Notes: a model not told the origin generated them from the sequence alone. A stretch of 64,000 nucleotides of DNA from JBDWFY01 sp965275915 (GCA_965275915.1 CBDHYI010000008.1:186001-250000); one strand, 5' to 3'; shown: positions 33,035-41,767, numbered from the stretch's first letter. Numbers and translations: made by a program.

Positions 33035-34044
33035 CACGCCGGATCGAACGCGATGCGTACCAGCCGGTCAGTCCCGGATTCTCCTCCCCAGGCCTCGCCG
33101 GGTCTTCCGGCCATCTGGCGCACATTGGCGTTTGGCATTGTGCTTGGGAACGATGTGAATGTCTCGGTGTCCGGATCAAAATGGACAATCGCATTGGCAC
33201 CGAAATCGGTCAGCCACACCATGTCCTGCTCGTCGACATAGACCGAGTAGGCGCGGGGCGCGGCACCGGGCAGTTTCCAGACCTGCCATTCACCGGTTTC
33301 CGGATCGAACACACTGACCTGGCCGCTGTTCCATTCACTGACCCAAAGGCGGCTTTTTGAGTCGGACCAGATACGGCGGGCGCCCTGATTTGGCGTCGGT
33401 GGCTGCACCATACGGGCGGAGCCGGTTTCCCGATCAATCCGGGCGATATGGCTGCCGGCGAGTGAGGCATACCAGACTTCTCCTGAAGGGGTGACCGTTA
33501 TGCCGTAGGGCCCGCGTCCGCCGGGACTGGCCCAGACGTTGATGGCCTGCGTTTTTGGATCGACACGGCCATACACACCGTTTTGTCCTGTGAACCAATA
33601 GATACCCTCAAGATCAAACACACCCGTATTGAGATTGGCGCGCGAGAATTCGTCTGGAAGCGGGATCAGGTCGACACTGTCATTGGTCGGATCGAGCCGG
33701 GCGATGGCATTCTGCCCGCCTTCGGTAATCCAAAAGGCGTTATCGGGCCCGAGCACCACACCATGAGGCGCGGCACCGTCGCCGAGAGAGACCGGATGGA
33801 GATGTCCGTCTTCGGGGTTAAGACCTGTCAGGGTGCCGTCACGCTGACCGCAATACCAGACATTGCCGTCCGGGGCGAAGGCGACGTCTCGCGATCGTGC
33901 ACCTGGGCGAGCGTCGAAATATGTCACCTGCGCATTTCTGATCCCGGATTTTCCCTCAGCGGCATGTACCTGCCGCGGGAAACTCATCACGGTTGCAAAA
34001 GCCAATGTGGACGCCGAAGCGGCCAGAAATTCTCTCCGGTTCAT
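33034..34044 (-). CDS. Tat-exported beta-propeller protein, Vgb (streptogramin lyase)-like
   Basis: A twin-arginine signal (MNRREFLAASASTLAFATVM) exports the folded protein. The rest is a repeated four-strand blade pattern with motifs such as VAFAPDGNVWYCGQRDG, VVLGPDNAFWITEGGQNAIA, ITVTPSGEVWYASLAGSHIA and VDEQDMVWLTDFGANAIVHF, typical of the Vgb/SMP-30-like propeller. True virginiamycin lyases are cytoplasmic, so antibiotic cleavage is unlikely here. Export plus coupling to a cytochrome c suggests a periplasmic redox or sensing role. AAGGAG precedes the start. Confidence 0.85.
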   Translation of the reverse strand: MNRREFLAASASTLAFATVMSFPRQVHAAEGKSGIRNAQVTYFDARPGARSRDVAFAPDGNVWYCGQRDGTLTGLNPEDGHLHPVSLGDGAAPHGVVLGPDNAFWITEGGQNAIARLDPTNDSVDLIPLPDEFSRANLNTGVFDLEGIYWFTGQNGVYGRVDPKTQAINVWASPGGRGPYGITVTPSGEVWYASLAGSHIARIDRETGSARMVQPPTPNQGARRIWSDSKSRLWVSEWNSGQVSVFDPETGEWQVWKLPGAAPRAYSVYVDEQDMVWLTDFGANAIVHFDPDTETFTSFPSTMPNANVRQMAGRPGEAWGGESGTDRLVRIAFDPA

Positions 34045-34209
34045 GGGAACACTCCTTGAACATCCGCGTCTTTGCGGCAGTCGTCATAATGACGATGTGG
34101 GTCAATGCGACCGGAGGTCCACTGAATAATAATTAATGTTTGTCAAACGTCAGGCTGTCGATGGCACCGGCGCGATTGGGAGACCGTTTGCGGACGGGGA
34201 ATAAGTCAG

Positions 34210-34971
34210 TCAGGTCTTTCGCCTGGGAAGCACAAACCGTTTGATCAGCCGGAAAAACAGGGCATAAGGCATTATCCGCAATGTCTTCATAGCCACGGTC
34301 ATGCGCTTTGGGAATGTGATTTCGAACCGGCGTGTGGCGAGACCCTTCATCATGCGATCGGCCGCTTCATCGGCGGTCAGGATGAACGGCATGGGAAAAT
34401 CGTTTTCCGCCGTCATCGGCGTGTCGATGAACCCGCAATTCACCACGGACAATGTAATGCCTTCCCGGTCCAGTTCAGGTCTGAGACCTTCGGCAAAATT
34501 GATCAGCGCGGCTTTGGACGGACCATAGGCTGCGCTTTTGGGCAGGCCGCGATACCCGGCCACGGACGAAACCAGCGCGATCTGAGCGTTTGTTTGCTGC
34601 CGCAGAATTGGAAGGATGGCGGACATGACATTGACAACGCCGATGAAATTCGTCGCCATCGATTGTTCGACTTTCACCGGATCAAGTCCGTCAAGATCCA
34701 TCGGATGCCAGACGGCGGCACAAAAGACCACAAGATCCAGGCCACCGAGACGTCGGGCCGCCTCCGCGGCTTTGTCAGGCAGGAGGTCCCGATCGGTCAC
34801 GTCCACGGGAAGTGCGGAGATATTTGCGTTCTTGCCGGTGATTTCGTGCAGCTTGTTTTCGGACCGCGCCGAGACAAGAACGCTCGCACCATTTTCGGCA
34901 TAAAGATGGGCCAGCGCAGCCCCAAGACCGCCGGGACTGGCGCCGATAATCCACACGAAACGGGCGGGCAT
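34210..34971 (-). CDS. SDR family oxidoreductase in the rpoE-chrR operon
   Basis: An SDR of 253 residues. The cofactor motif is unusual, IIGASPGGLGAALA (most have GASSGIG), with SAR after the second strand suggesting NADP. CAAVWHP replaces the NNAG motif. The active site is SSVAGYRGLPKSAAYGPSKA. The C-terminus is basic and hydrophobic (RIMPYALFFRLIKRFVLPRR), a possible membrane-surface anchor. It starts two bases after the chrR stop. SDR genes are known members of RpoE-ChrR singlet-oxygen regulons, so membrane-lipid or photo-oxidative repair is a fair guess. Confidence 0.9.
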   Translation of the reverse strand: MPARFVWIIGASPGGLGAALAHLYAENGASVLVSARSENKLHEITGKNANISALPVDVTDRDLLPDKAAEAARRLGGLDLVVFCAAVWHPMDLDGLDPVKVEQSMATNFIGVVNVMSAILPILRQQTNAQIALVSSVAGYRGLPKSAAYGPSKAALINFAEGLRPELDREGITLSVVNCGFIDTPMTAENDFPMPFILTADEAADRMMKGLATRRFEITFPKRMTVAMKTLRIMPYALFFRLIKRFVLPRRKT

Positions 34972-34973
34972 GA

Positions 34974-35639
34974 TCAGATCCCGATAAGAGGCTGCAGCAT
35001 CCGCGGTATGAAGGATTTGAAACGGGTCGGTGCGGAGGTTGCCGCCAGACAGATACAGTCCGTATCCGAGGTCACCATGGGCTGGTGCTCGACATGCTCG
35101 TCAAGATCGGCCACGTCGCCCGCGCCGAACCGGCCCAGTTCATCCGTATAGGCGCCCTTCAGGATCAGAGTCAGCTCCTGATCGCCGTGCCCGTGTTCGG
35201 GAACGGAGCAGTTCGGGGCAATCCGAATGAGACGCAAAGAGCCCTCGGCTCCTTTTGACAGAGGCAAACGGTAGGTCGCCGTGCCCGGTCCGATCCGTTT
35301 CCACTTGACCTGGTCGTAGCTGGTTCCGATATAGCTTTGCAGCGGCACCGGAACCGTGCCGTTGCGGTTTTTCCTCCTGGGCAGAGTCGCCACGTTGGAT
35401 GCGGCGTTGCTGCTCTTTTCGATCTTGCCCATCAGTTGATCGAGCACACCCGCACCGACGGGCACGCTGTCTTCGTCCTCAAGCAATGTACCGCCGATTG
35501 CCGACAGCTCGAGCATCTGATCCCTGCAGCTTTTGCACATGGACAGATGACAGGAGACGACCAGCGCAAAGGCTTCGTCCAACGTGCCGGACGCATAACT
35601 CATCAATGTTGCCGGATCGGGATGGTGATGAATGCTCAT
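34974..35639 (-). CDS. chrR: ChrR-type zinc anti-sigma factor
   Basis: This anti-sigma factor for RpoE has an N-terminal zinc anti-sigma domain and a C-terminal cupin. Zinc ligands are in HHHPDPATLMSY and HLSMCKSC (H-x3-C-x2-C). The cupin domain (about 115-200) shows RIAPNCSVPEHGHGDQELTL and GDVADLDEHVEHQP with its metal-binding His/Glu. In Rhodobacter, singlet oxygen triggers ChrR loss and frees RpoE. The start overlaps the rpoE stop by four bases (ATGA). Confidence 0.93.
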   Translation of the reverse strand: MSIHHHPDPATLMSYASGTLDEAFALVVSCHLSMCKSCRDQMLELSAIGGTLLEDEDSVPVGAGVLDQLMGKIEKSSNAASNVATLPRRKNRNGTVPVPLQSYIGTSYDQVKWKRIGPGTATYRLPLSKGAEGSLRLIRIAPNCSVPEHGHGDQELTLILKGAYTDELGRFGAGDVADLDEHVEHQPMVTSDTDCICLAATSAPTRFKSFIPRMLQPLIGI

Positions 35640-36205
35640 GCGACACCTTCCAGATTTTTCCGCATTTTTTGATAGGCGAGCCTAAGCCGCGACTTAACAG
35701 TGCCCAATGGTATATCCAGTTTCTCCGAAACCTCGGATTGCGACATGTTCTCTATAAACGACAGGCGAATGGCGGCCTGCTGGTCCGTTGGCAGATTGGC
35801 GATCACCGACCCCACGATCTTGTCCGTCTGATGCCGGGCAATCAGCTCGTCGCTGATCGGGGCCTCATCGACAAGTTCGACATCGTCGATATCGTCAAAA
35901 TGCCTCGACGACTGTTTCCTGAGGCGATCGATCCGCACATTCCTTGCAATCGTAAAAATCCAGGTGCTGGCTCCTGCCTTTTCCGGATTATAGAGTGTTG
36001 CCTTGTTCCAAATCTTCAGGAACACGTCCTGGACGAGATCATCCGCAATATGCGCATCGGACCCCGCCTTGATCATGAACCCTTTTATTTTGGGCGCAAA
36101 ATGCCGGAACAGGCTCTGAAAAGCTGCATGATCCTGATCGGATGCTATCCGTTGCAGAAGCGCCTTGTGTCTTTCGGCGTCATCCGGCGTTGTTTCTTCG
36201 TTCAT
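35636..36205 (-). CDS. rpoE: ECF sigma factor RpoE (ChrR-regulated, singlet-oxygen type)
   Basis: A group ECF11-like sigma factor: region 2 with FRHFAPKIKGFMIKAGSDAH, IADDLVQDVFLKIWNKATLY and STWIFTIARNVRIDRLRKQS; region 4 with LPTDQQAAIRLSFIENMSQS and IPLGTVKSRLRLAYQKMRKN. ATG 36205 (MNEETTPDD) gives a normal N-terminus; ATG 36232 and TTG 36241 are in-frame alternatives. It is followed in overlap by chrR. A promoter matching its own recognition pattern lies just upstream (36257-36286), indicating autoregulation. Confidence 0.93.
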   Translation of the reverse strand: MNEETTPDDAERHKALLQRIASDQDHAAFQSLFRHFAPKIKGFMIKAGSDAHIADDLVQDVFLKIWNKATLYNPEKAGASTWIFTIARNVRIDRLRKQSSRHFDDIDDVELVDEAPISDELIARHQTDKIVGSVIANLPTDQQAAIRLSFIENMSQSEVSEKLDIPLGTVKSRLRLAYQKMRKNLEGVA

Positions 36206-36256
36206 GCAATCTATTCTTGCGTGCGCAACCATGACCGGCAAGTTCTCCCTTGAGCG

Positions 36257-36286
36257 CTATTACGCGCCGGATCGCGGGTTGGATCA
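36257..36286 (-). promoter_or_regulatory. RpoE-type autoregulatory promoter
   Basis: On the minus strand TGATCC (36281-36286) is followed after 18 bases by TAATAG (36257-36262). Rhodobacter RpoE promoters use TGATCC and a TAAGTA-like -10 at similar spacing. The predicted transcript would begin around 36250, ahead of rpoE. Confidence 0.6.
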
Positions 36287-36525
36287 CGTGGAGAAACCGG
36301 CTTTATCGTCAGACTAAATTGCTTTTCCTGTGAATTGAACCGCTCATGTGAAAAGAATGCGCGATAAATCGTCGCCGTATTTCAAATGATGTTTGCAGTA
36401 TTTGATGAGATTTATTCTTAAAGACATGTTATCGATTAATTCACGGAAGATGACTATGATGCCGCCGCCTGACAGACAATCAGGCTTCTTTCATATGGAC
36501 AGAGTGAATTCCGGGATCGAGACTC

Positions 36526-37278
36526 ATGGCGATCAGGACATGGCTTGCGGCAATCTTTTTTATTCTCACATCCTGTTTTGCTCAGGCCATGGAGGAGGTC
36601 GATCTTGAACTGGTTTTCCTGGCCGATGCGTCCGGCTCCATCGACGACCGGGAAATCCTGTTTCAGCGTCAGGGTTATGCGGAGGCTCTTCAGGACCCGC
36701 AAATTCTGGGGGCAATTCAGAGCGGTCTGATCGGCAGGATCGCCGTCACCTATATCGAATGGGGCGCCGCGAACTCGCAGGCCCAGGTGACTCCCTGGAT
36801 GGTTGTTGAAGACGAGGCAAGCGCCAAACGTTTTGCGGAGGCGCTTATGGCGCCGCCCAGGCAGGCTTTCGGCCGCAACGCTATCGGCAGTGCCATTGCC
36901 GTGGCCCACAAGGCGATTCAATCGAACGACTATAACGGTCAGCGCCGTGTGATTGATTTTTCCGGCGACAGCGCCAACAACTGGGGCGGTCCGCCGATCG
37001 ATACTGCCCGCCAGGCAGCGCTTGCCGACGGACTCATTATCAACGCGCTCGCCATTCTGTGCAGGAACTGTAACGGACGTCCGATCAGCTACGATCTTGA
37101 AAAGGCCTATGCGGAGCAGATAATCGGCGGGCCAGGCAGTTTTGTGGTGACAGCGGACGGGCGTGCCCGGTTTCATGAGGCGGTGCGCAAGAAACTGATT
37201 CTGGAAATAGCCGATATCGTGAAAAAACCCGGCATGATTGTCCGTTTGATCGGCGACGGTCCCAGGCAGGTTGAATAG
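36526..37278 (+). CDS. DUF1194 (von Willebrand factor A-like) secreted protein
   Basis: A signal peptide (MAIRTWLAAIFFILTSCFAQ) leads into a VWA-like fold. The MIDAS motif DxSxS is in LVFLADASGSIDDREI (near residue 33). IAVTYIEWGAANSQAQVTPW, GRNAIGSAIAVAHKAI and RRVIDFSGDSANNWGGPP are DUF1194 hallmarks, common in alphaproteobacteria. The protein probably binds a partner through a divalent cation in the periplasm; function unproved. About 250 residues, normal for the family. GGGATCGAG precedes ATG 36526. Confidence 0.92.
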   Translation: MAIRTWLAAIFFILTSCFAQAMEEVDLELVFLADASGSIDDREILFQRQGYAEALQDPQILGAIQSGLIGRIAVTYIEWGAANSQAQVTPWMVVEDEASAKRFAEALMAPPRQAFGRNAIGSAIAVAHKAIQSNDYNGQRRVIDFSGDSANNWGGPPIDTARQAALADGLIINALAILCRNCNGRPISYDLEKAYAEQIIGGPGSFVVTADGRARFHEAVRKKLILEIADIVKKPGMIVRLIGDGPRQVE

Positions 37279-37511
37279 GACAGGTCCCGGTTTCGACGAT
37301 TCTGTGTTAAACGTCACAGGCGCGCCGCGATAAGGCGTTATACTGCCCTTAATCGATCATAGAGAGCGTTTTTCGGTTCAGCTGCTTAATTCAATCGCTC
37401 TAATTCTTTGATTTGATGCGTATTATTCTCCAGGAGTAAACATGGTTTTTGGAGAGACGCTCTGTTGGACAGGAACGCCGGCTCCGTAAGCACGGCAAGG
37501 GAGTGGAAAAC

Positions 37512-38006
37512 ATGTCTGTCAAGATGATTTGCAAAACGACCGCCGCCGCAGCAATCGTATTCTCCGGTGCCATGATGGCGTCGAGCCAGGCATCGGCGCA
37601 GCACAGCCCGCGCTGCGATGCCTATGCGAGGGACGTGGCCAACCGGTCCGTCAGCGGTCCGGGCAACGTTGTCGGCGGGGCGCTTGTCGGGGCGATCGGC
37701 GGCGCGGTTATCGGCGGAATCGTGAACGGAAACCAGGGCGCCGGGGCCGGTGCCGCCATCGGCGCAGGTGCGGGCGGTCTTGCGGGTGCCGGGAACGCTT
37801 CGCGTCATTGGAACCAGGTTTATCGCCGCGCCTATAATGACTGCATCTATCAGCAGCCGCGCGGGTCCCGCGCCGCGTATGGTGCGATCGAGCCATGGAC
37901 CCAGGCCTGGTACGACTACTGCTTCGCCAAATATCGGTCATTCAATCCGGACACCGGCTATTACACGGCCTATTCCGGTCGTCAGCGCTTTTGTCAGGCG
38001 CGCTGA
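37512..38006 (+). CDS. BA14K-like glycine-zipper secreted protein
   Basis: The signal peptide ends at SSQASAQ. A glycine zipper follows (GNVVGGALVGAIGGAVIGGI, then GAGAGAAIGAGAGGLAG), a pattern for membrane insertion or oligomerisation. The C-terminal domain CFAKYRSFNPDTGYYTAYSG with paired Cys is characteristic of BA14K family proteins, lectin-like immunoreactive proteins of Brucella and relatives. AGGGAG precedes ATG 37512; the frame opens earlier at 37449 but without a signal peptide there. Likely outer-membrane-associated. Confidence 0.88.
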   Translation: MSVKMICKTTAAAAIVFSGAMMASSQASAQHSPRCDAYARDVANRSVSGPGNVVGGALVGAIGGAVIGGIVNGNQGAGAGAAIGAGAGGLAGAGNASRHWNQVYRRAYNDCIYQQPRGSRAAYGAIEPWTQAWYDYCFAKYRSFNPDTGYYTAYSGRQRFCQAR

Positions 38007-38041
38007 GGCGTATATACAAGATACGCTTTAATTGGATTTGA

Positions 38042-38070
38042 AAACCGGTGGCATCAGCCGCCGGTTTTTT
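38042..38070. terminator. intrinsic terminator after BA14K-like gene
   Basis: ACCGGTGGC / GCCGCCGGT (one wobble pair, loop ATCA) followed by six T. It also lies four bases beyond the stop of the convergent RpiR-type gene and can serve both. Confidence 0.85.
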
Positions 38071-38073
38071 CTT

Positions 38074-38967
38074 TCACACGAATTTCCGGAACATGCGGGT
38101 TTTATCGAATAACCCCTCCAGGGTGTTCATGCGCTGACGGGTCTCGTCCCAGTTGGCGCTCTGAACGGCTTCGATCAGCGCTTCGACAACAAAAAGCGTC
38201 ACGACGGACGAGTCCCAGGCCGAGGGAGCCTCAATCCGGGAATGGAAGGCGTGTTTGGCGTGCTTGGCAGCCGGGGAACCCCACTGGTCGGTAAAGAGTA
38301 TCACATCGACATTCTGCGACGTTGCCATCTCCGCCAGGCGGGAAAGTTCGTGTTCGTATCGCCGGATATCGAAAATCACCAGCACATCGCCGGGGCTCAT
38401 ATTCAGCACATAGTGCGGCCAGGTATTTGCGTTGGGCGCGATGAGGGACGTATTGCCGCGAATGACCTGCATATGCGTAAACAGATAATCCGCCAATGAT
38501 CGGGTGATCCGGCCGCCGACGATATAAATGTTCTTCGTCTTGTCCGACAGGAGTTCGGTCACCGCGTCAAACGTTTTTGTATCGAGCTGCTTGAGAGTCT
38601 GCCAGAGATTGCCGACAACCGCATCGGCGAAGCGGTTGAGAATATGGGCATCAGGCGCGTCGTCGGACCAGCGATCATGCTTGGCGATCGGGTTGGAGAT
38701 CGTTTCCTCAAGCTCGGCGCGCAGCGCCGCCTGCATATTCGGAAATCCTGCAAATCCAAGTTTCTTGGCCATTCTGGCAACGGTGGGGGTCGATACATCG
38801 GACGCTTCGGCCACCGCGGTGATGCTTCCCAGGCCGGACACCGGGTAGTTGGCGAGGATGGCATTGGCCAGTTGCCGTTCCGCGCGGGTCAGGCTTTCGA
38901 ACATGCTGCGAATGCGCTCGGCAACGGTCAGTTCCTGTTTCAATTTCCGTTTCTCTCTTTTGTCCAT
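38074..38967 (-). CDS. MurR/RpiR family transcriptional regulator
   Basis: The N-terminal HTH_6 domain (residues 1-80) contains SMFESLTRAERQLANAIL and the helix-turn-helix ITAVAEASDVSTPTVARMAK. The C-terminal SIS domain (about 125-260) would bind a phosphosugar-like or other metabolite (KNIYIVGGRITRSLADYLFT, ILFTDQWGSPAAKHAKHAFH). It is divergent from the amidohydrolase-TRAP-glutamine synthetase genes and most likely controls them. A palindrome overlaps the divergent promoter. ATG 38967 is the family-like start; the frame opens to 38997. Confidence 0.92.
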   Translation of the reverse strand: MDKREKRKLKQELTVAERIRSMFESLTRAERQLANAILANYPVSGLGSITAVAEASDVSTPTVARMAKKLGFAGFPNMQAALRAELEETISNPIAKHDRWSDDAPDAHILNRFADAVVGNLWQTLKQLDTKTFDAVTELLSDKTKNIYIVGGRITRSLADYLFTHMQVIRGNTSLIAPNANTWPHYVLNMSPGDVLVIFDIRRYEHELSRLAEMATSQNVDVILFTDQWGSPAAKHAKHAFHSRIEAPSAWDSSVVTLFVVEALIEAVQSANWDETRQRMNTLEGLFDKTRMFRKFV

Positions 38968-39052
38968 TGCCTGAATTATCGGCCGATATATGAGCATATG
39001 AATAAAATTGCATCAACTGGAATTGAAAGAAGAAAAATTTTCAGAATAAGTC

Positions 39053-39091
39053 TTGACTGCGTGAAGGTTTCTGAAAAGATATCTTCAGAAA
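39053..39091 (+). promoter_or_regulatory. divergent promoter with inverted-repeat operator for RpiR-type regulator
   Basis: TTTCTGAA (39068-39075) and its exact complement TTCAGAAA (39084-39091) are separated by eight bases. A -35-like TTGACT at 39053-39058 places a -10 region (AAGATATCTT) inside the repeat spacer, so a bound regulator would block polymerase. A further TTTTCAGAA half-site is at 39039-39047. Confidence 0.5.
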
Positions 39092-39112
39092 AGAAACGGG
39101 AGCGGGTTTCAG

Positions 39113-39928
39113 ATGGGGGGTGCCGGCGCGGTTCGGGAAGACAATTCCGGTGTGGTCGCAACCCTCAACCGGAGTGGCAAAAACCCGGTTATTCTTATCT
39201 GCGAGCATGCGTCCGCATGTATCCCGCCGGAATATGACAGGCTTGGACTGACACCGGATCTTCAGCGCAGCCATATCGCGTGGGATCCGGGAGCCTTTTC
39301 AGTCGCCAGAACGCTCTCTGACCGGCTCGATGCACCCCTGATTTATCAGACGGTGTCGCGTCTGCTTTATGACTGCAACCGACCGCCTGATGCGGAGAGC
39401 GCGATCCCGTCCGTCAGCGAGATTTACGATATTCCGGGCAACCGTAATCTGTCGCCGGGGGAAAAAGCACAGCGTGTGAAACGATTTTACCAGCCGTTTC
39501 AGCGGGCGCTTGCGGATCTGATAAAAGAGCGGTCGGGCGGAACGCACGAACCGGTCCTCGTCACGGTCCATACATTTACACCAAACTACGCCGGTCAGCA
39601 GCGTCATGTGGATGTCGGCGTCCTGCATGATGTCGATTCGCGTTTGGCTGATGCCGTGCTTGCAGTCATGCAGGATACTCCGGATCTGGATGTACGGCGC
39701 AATGAGCCCTACGGCCCGGAAGACGGGGTGACGCATACGCTGGCCGAACACGCCATCCCAAATCACCTTTTGAATGTGATGGTCGAAATCAGAAATGATC
39801 TCGTTGCTGATGAGGGGGCACAAGCCGCAATGGGTTTGCGGCTGGCCGATTACCTGAACGCCGGCCTGACAGAGGTTCGTTCCGGATTGACCGGACAGGA
39901 TGCTCACAAGATGCGCAAGAGGGGGTAG
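39113..39928 (+). CDS. N-formylglutamate amidohydrolase family protein
   Basis: The family hydrolyses N-formyl- or N-acyl-type amides of glutamate, as in HutG of histidine breakdown. Seen here: NPVILICEHASACIPPEYDR (metal-binding Glu-His), HIAWDPGAFSVARTLSDRLD, SRLLYDCNRPPDAESAIPSV and LVTVHTFTPNY with a conserved His; the C-terminus has NHLLNVMVEIRNDLV. No histidine-degradation genes are nearby. Its place at the head of a TRAP/glutamine-synthetase-like operon suggests it hydrolyses a gamma-glutamyl amide or related product. GGGAG precedes the ATG. Confidence 0.9.
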   Translation: MGGAGAVREDNSGVVATLNRSGKNPVILICEHASACIPPEYDRLGLTPDLQRSHIAWDPGAFSVARTLSDRLDAPLIYQTVSRLLYDCNRPPDAESAIPSVSEIYDIPGNRNLSPGEKAQRVKRFYQPFQRALADLIKERSGGTHEPVLVTVHTFTPNYAGQQRHVDVGVLHDVDSRLADAVLAVMQDTPDLDVRRNEPYGPEDGVTHTLAEHAIPNHLLNVMVEIRNDLVADEGAQAAMGLRLADYLNAGLTEVRSGLTGQDAHKMRKRG

Positions 39929-39935
39929 GGACATC

Positions 39936-40442
39936 ATGCCGGGAGCGATCAGGACATATGTCAGATATGTGGATGCGTTGAACCGGGTGGTCGGGCTGGC
40001 GGCCATGTATCTTGTGTTCGCCATGATGGCTGTGCTTCTTTATTCGTCTTTCATGAAAAACGTCGCCATTCCGCCGCTGTGGACGCTTGAAATGGCGCAG
40101 TTCATCATGGTCGCCTATTACCTTTTGGGCGGCGGCTACTCCATGCAGATGGGCTCGCATGTGCGCATGGATCTGCTTTACAGCCGGTGGACGCCCAAGA
40201 CCAAAGCCCGCATGGACGTCTTCACTGTCTTCTTCCTCATCTTCTATCTGATCCTGCTTCTTTACGGCGGCTATTCCAGCAGCGAATACGCCGTGCAATA
40301 TGGCGAGCGCAGTTATTCCTCCTGGCGGCCTTATATGGCGCCGATCAAGATCGTCATGACCCTGGGCGTTTTTCTGATGCTGCTTCAGGCGATCGCGATG
40401 CTGTTTAAGGACTGGGCCAGGATGCGCGGGGAAGAACTCTGA
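39936..40442 (+). CDS. TRAP transporter small permease (DctQ), operon 2
   Basis: A four-segment membrane subunit of 168 residues with DctQ features: ALNRVVGLAAMYLVFAMMAV, PLWTLEMAQFIMVAYYLLGG, GYSMQMGSHVRMDLLYSRWT and a final helix near VMTLGVFLMLLQAIAMLF. ATG 39936 follows AGGGAC; the frame extends to 39900 within the previous gene. Its TGA overlaps the ATG of the large permease gene by one base. Confidence 0.93.
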   Translation: MPGAIRTYVRYVDALNRVVGLAAMYLVFAMMAVLLYSSFMKNVAIPPLWTLEMAQFIMVAYYLLGGGYSMQMGSHVRMDLLYSRWTPKTKARMDVFTVFFLIFYLILLLYGGYSSSEYAVQYGERSYSSWRPYMAPIKIVMTLGVFLMLLQAIAMLFKDWARMRGEEL

Positions 40443-41767
40443 TGAGTTACGAACTGATCGCCTTCCTGATGTTCTCGAGCATGATGCTCATGCTCCTGAC
40501 CGGCCAGCGGGTGTTCGGTGCTATCGGCTTTGTCGCCTCTTTCTCGGCGCTGCTGCTGTGGGGCGACGGCGGCTCGGAGATGGCCTTCAGCGCTGCAATG
40601 AAACTGATGAAATGGTATCCGCTTCTGACGCTGCCCCTGTTCATTTTCATGGGCTACATGCTGTCTGAATCGGGGATCGCGGACGATCTTTATAAAATGT
40701 TCCACGTCTGGATGGGGCCGCTGCATGGCGGGCTCGCCATCGGTACCATCGGACTGATGGTGATTATTTCCGCGATGAACGGCCTCAGTGTTGCGGGGAT
40801 GGCCATCGGCGCGAGCATCGCCCTGCCGGAATTGTTGCGGCGGGGATACGACAAGATCATGGTCACCGGCGTTATTCAGGCCGGCAGTTCGCTGGGCATC
40901 CTCGTGCCGCCGAGCGTGGTCCTGGTTCTTTACGGCATGATTGCCCGCCAGCCGGTGAGCCAGCTCTGGCTCGCCGGCGTGTTGCCCGGCCTTTTGATGG
41001 CCACGCTGTTCATTGTTTACATCGTCATCCGCTGCCGCCTGCAGCCGCAGCTCGGACCGCCGCTTGAAAAGGAAGAGCGCGAGAAAATCACCTGGGGTGA
41101 GAAGATACGCCTTTTGAGTGCCGGCATTCTGCCGCTGCTGATCTTCTTCTTCATGACCGGCCTGTTCATCATGGGCTATACCAGTCTTGTGGAAAGTTCC
41201 GCGGTCGGCGCACTGTCAGCGACGGTTGCGGCCCTCGTCAAACGGCGCCTGACCTTCAAAATACTGCACACAACGGTCCGGAATACACTCGGCGTGAGCT
41301 GCATGTTCATGTGGATTATTCTCGCGGCCCTCTGTTTCGGTGCCGTGTTTGACGGCCTGGGTGCCGTGAAGGCGATAGAAGGTTTCTTCATCGACCGGCT
41401 GGGCCTCAGCCCGTGGGAAATCCTGATCATGATGCAGATTTCCTATCTGCTCATGGGCATGTTCCTGGATGACACGGCAATGCTCGTCATTGTGGCGCCG
41501 CTTTATGTGCCGCTTGTCGGTGCGCTTGGCTTCGATCTGATCTGGTATGGCGTTCTTTATACGATTACGTGTCAGATCGCCTATATGACCCCGCCCTTTG
41601 GCTACAACCTGTTTCTGATGCGGGCGATGGCGCCGCCGGAAATCACCCTGGGCGATATCTACCGGTCAATTGTCCCGTTCGTTGCCGTCATGGTTTTCGG
41701 CCTTGCCCTTGTCATGGCTTTCCCGGACATCGCCATGTGGTTGCCCAACACCGTCTACGGCAAGTGA
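40442..41767 (+). CDS. TRAP transporter large permease (DctM), operon 2
   Basis: The twelve-segment translocation subunit at the usual 441 residues. Landmarks include LTGQRVFGAIGFVASFSALL, LPLFIFMGYMLSESGIADDL, SAMNGLSVAGMAIGASIALP, GSSLGILVPPSVVLVLYGMI, MGMFLDDTAMLVIVAPLYVP and YMTPPFGYNLFLMRAMAPPE. It is translationally coupled to DctQ. A sodium-symport mechanism is known for the family. The substrate is set by the binding protein encoded 150 bases downstream. Confidence 0.95.
   Translation: MSYELIAFLMFSSMMLMLLTGQRVFGAIGFVASFSALLLWGDGGSEMAFSAAMKLMKWYPLLTLPLFIFMGYMLSESGIADDLYKMFHVWMGPLHGGLAIGTIGLMVIISAMNGLSVAGMAIGASIALPELLRRGYDKIMVTGVIQAGSSLGILVPPSVVLVLYGMIARQPVSQLWLAGVLPGLLMATLFIVYIVIRCRLQPQLGPPLEKEEREKITWGEKIRLLSAGILPLLIFFFMTGLFIMGYTSLVESSAVGALSATVAALVKRRLTFKILHTTVRNTLGVSCMFMWIILAALCFGAVFDGLGAVKAIEGFFIDRLGLSPWEILIMMQISYLLMGMFLDDTAMLVIVAPLYVPLVGALGFDLIWYGVLYTITCQIAYMTPPFGYNLFLMRAMAPPEITLGDIYRSIVPFVAVMVFGLALVMAFPDIAMWLPNTVYGK

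Noticed and set aside
33034..34044. Calling the propeller a streptogramin-resistance lyase
   Set aside because: It carries a Tat export signal and is coupled to a cytochrome gene; known lyases of this family act in the cytoplasm.
39113..39928. Reading the amidohydrolase as part of a histidine (hut) pathway
   Set aside because: No hutH, hutU, hutI or hutF homologue is in the window, and the gene is tied to the TRAP/ligase operon instead.
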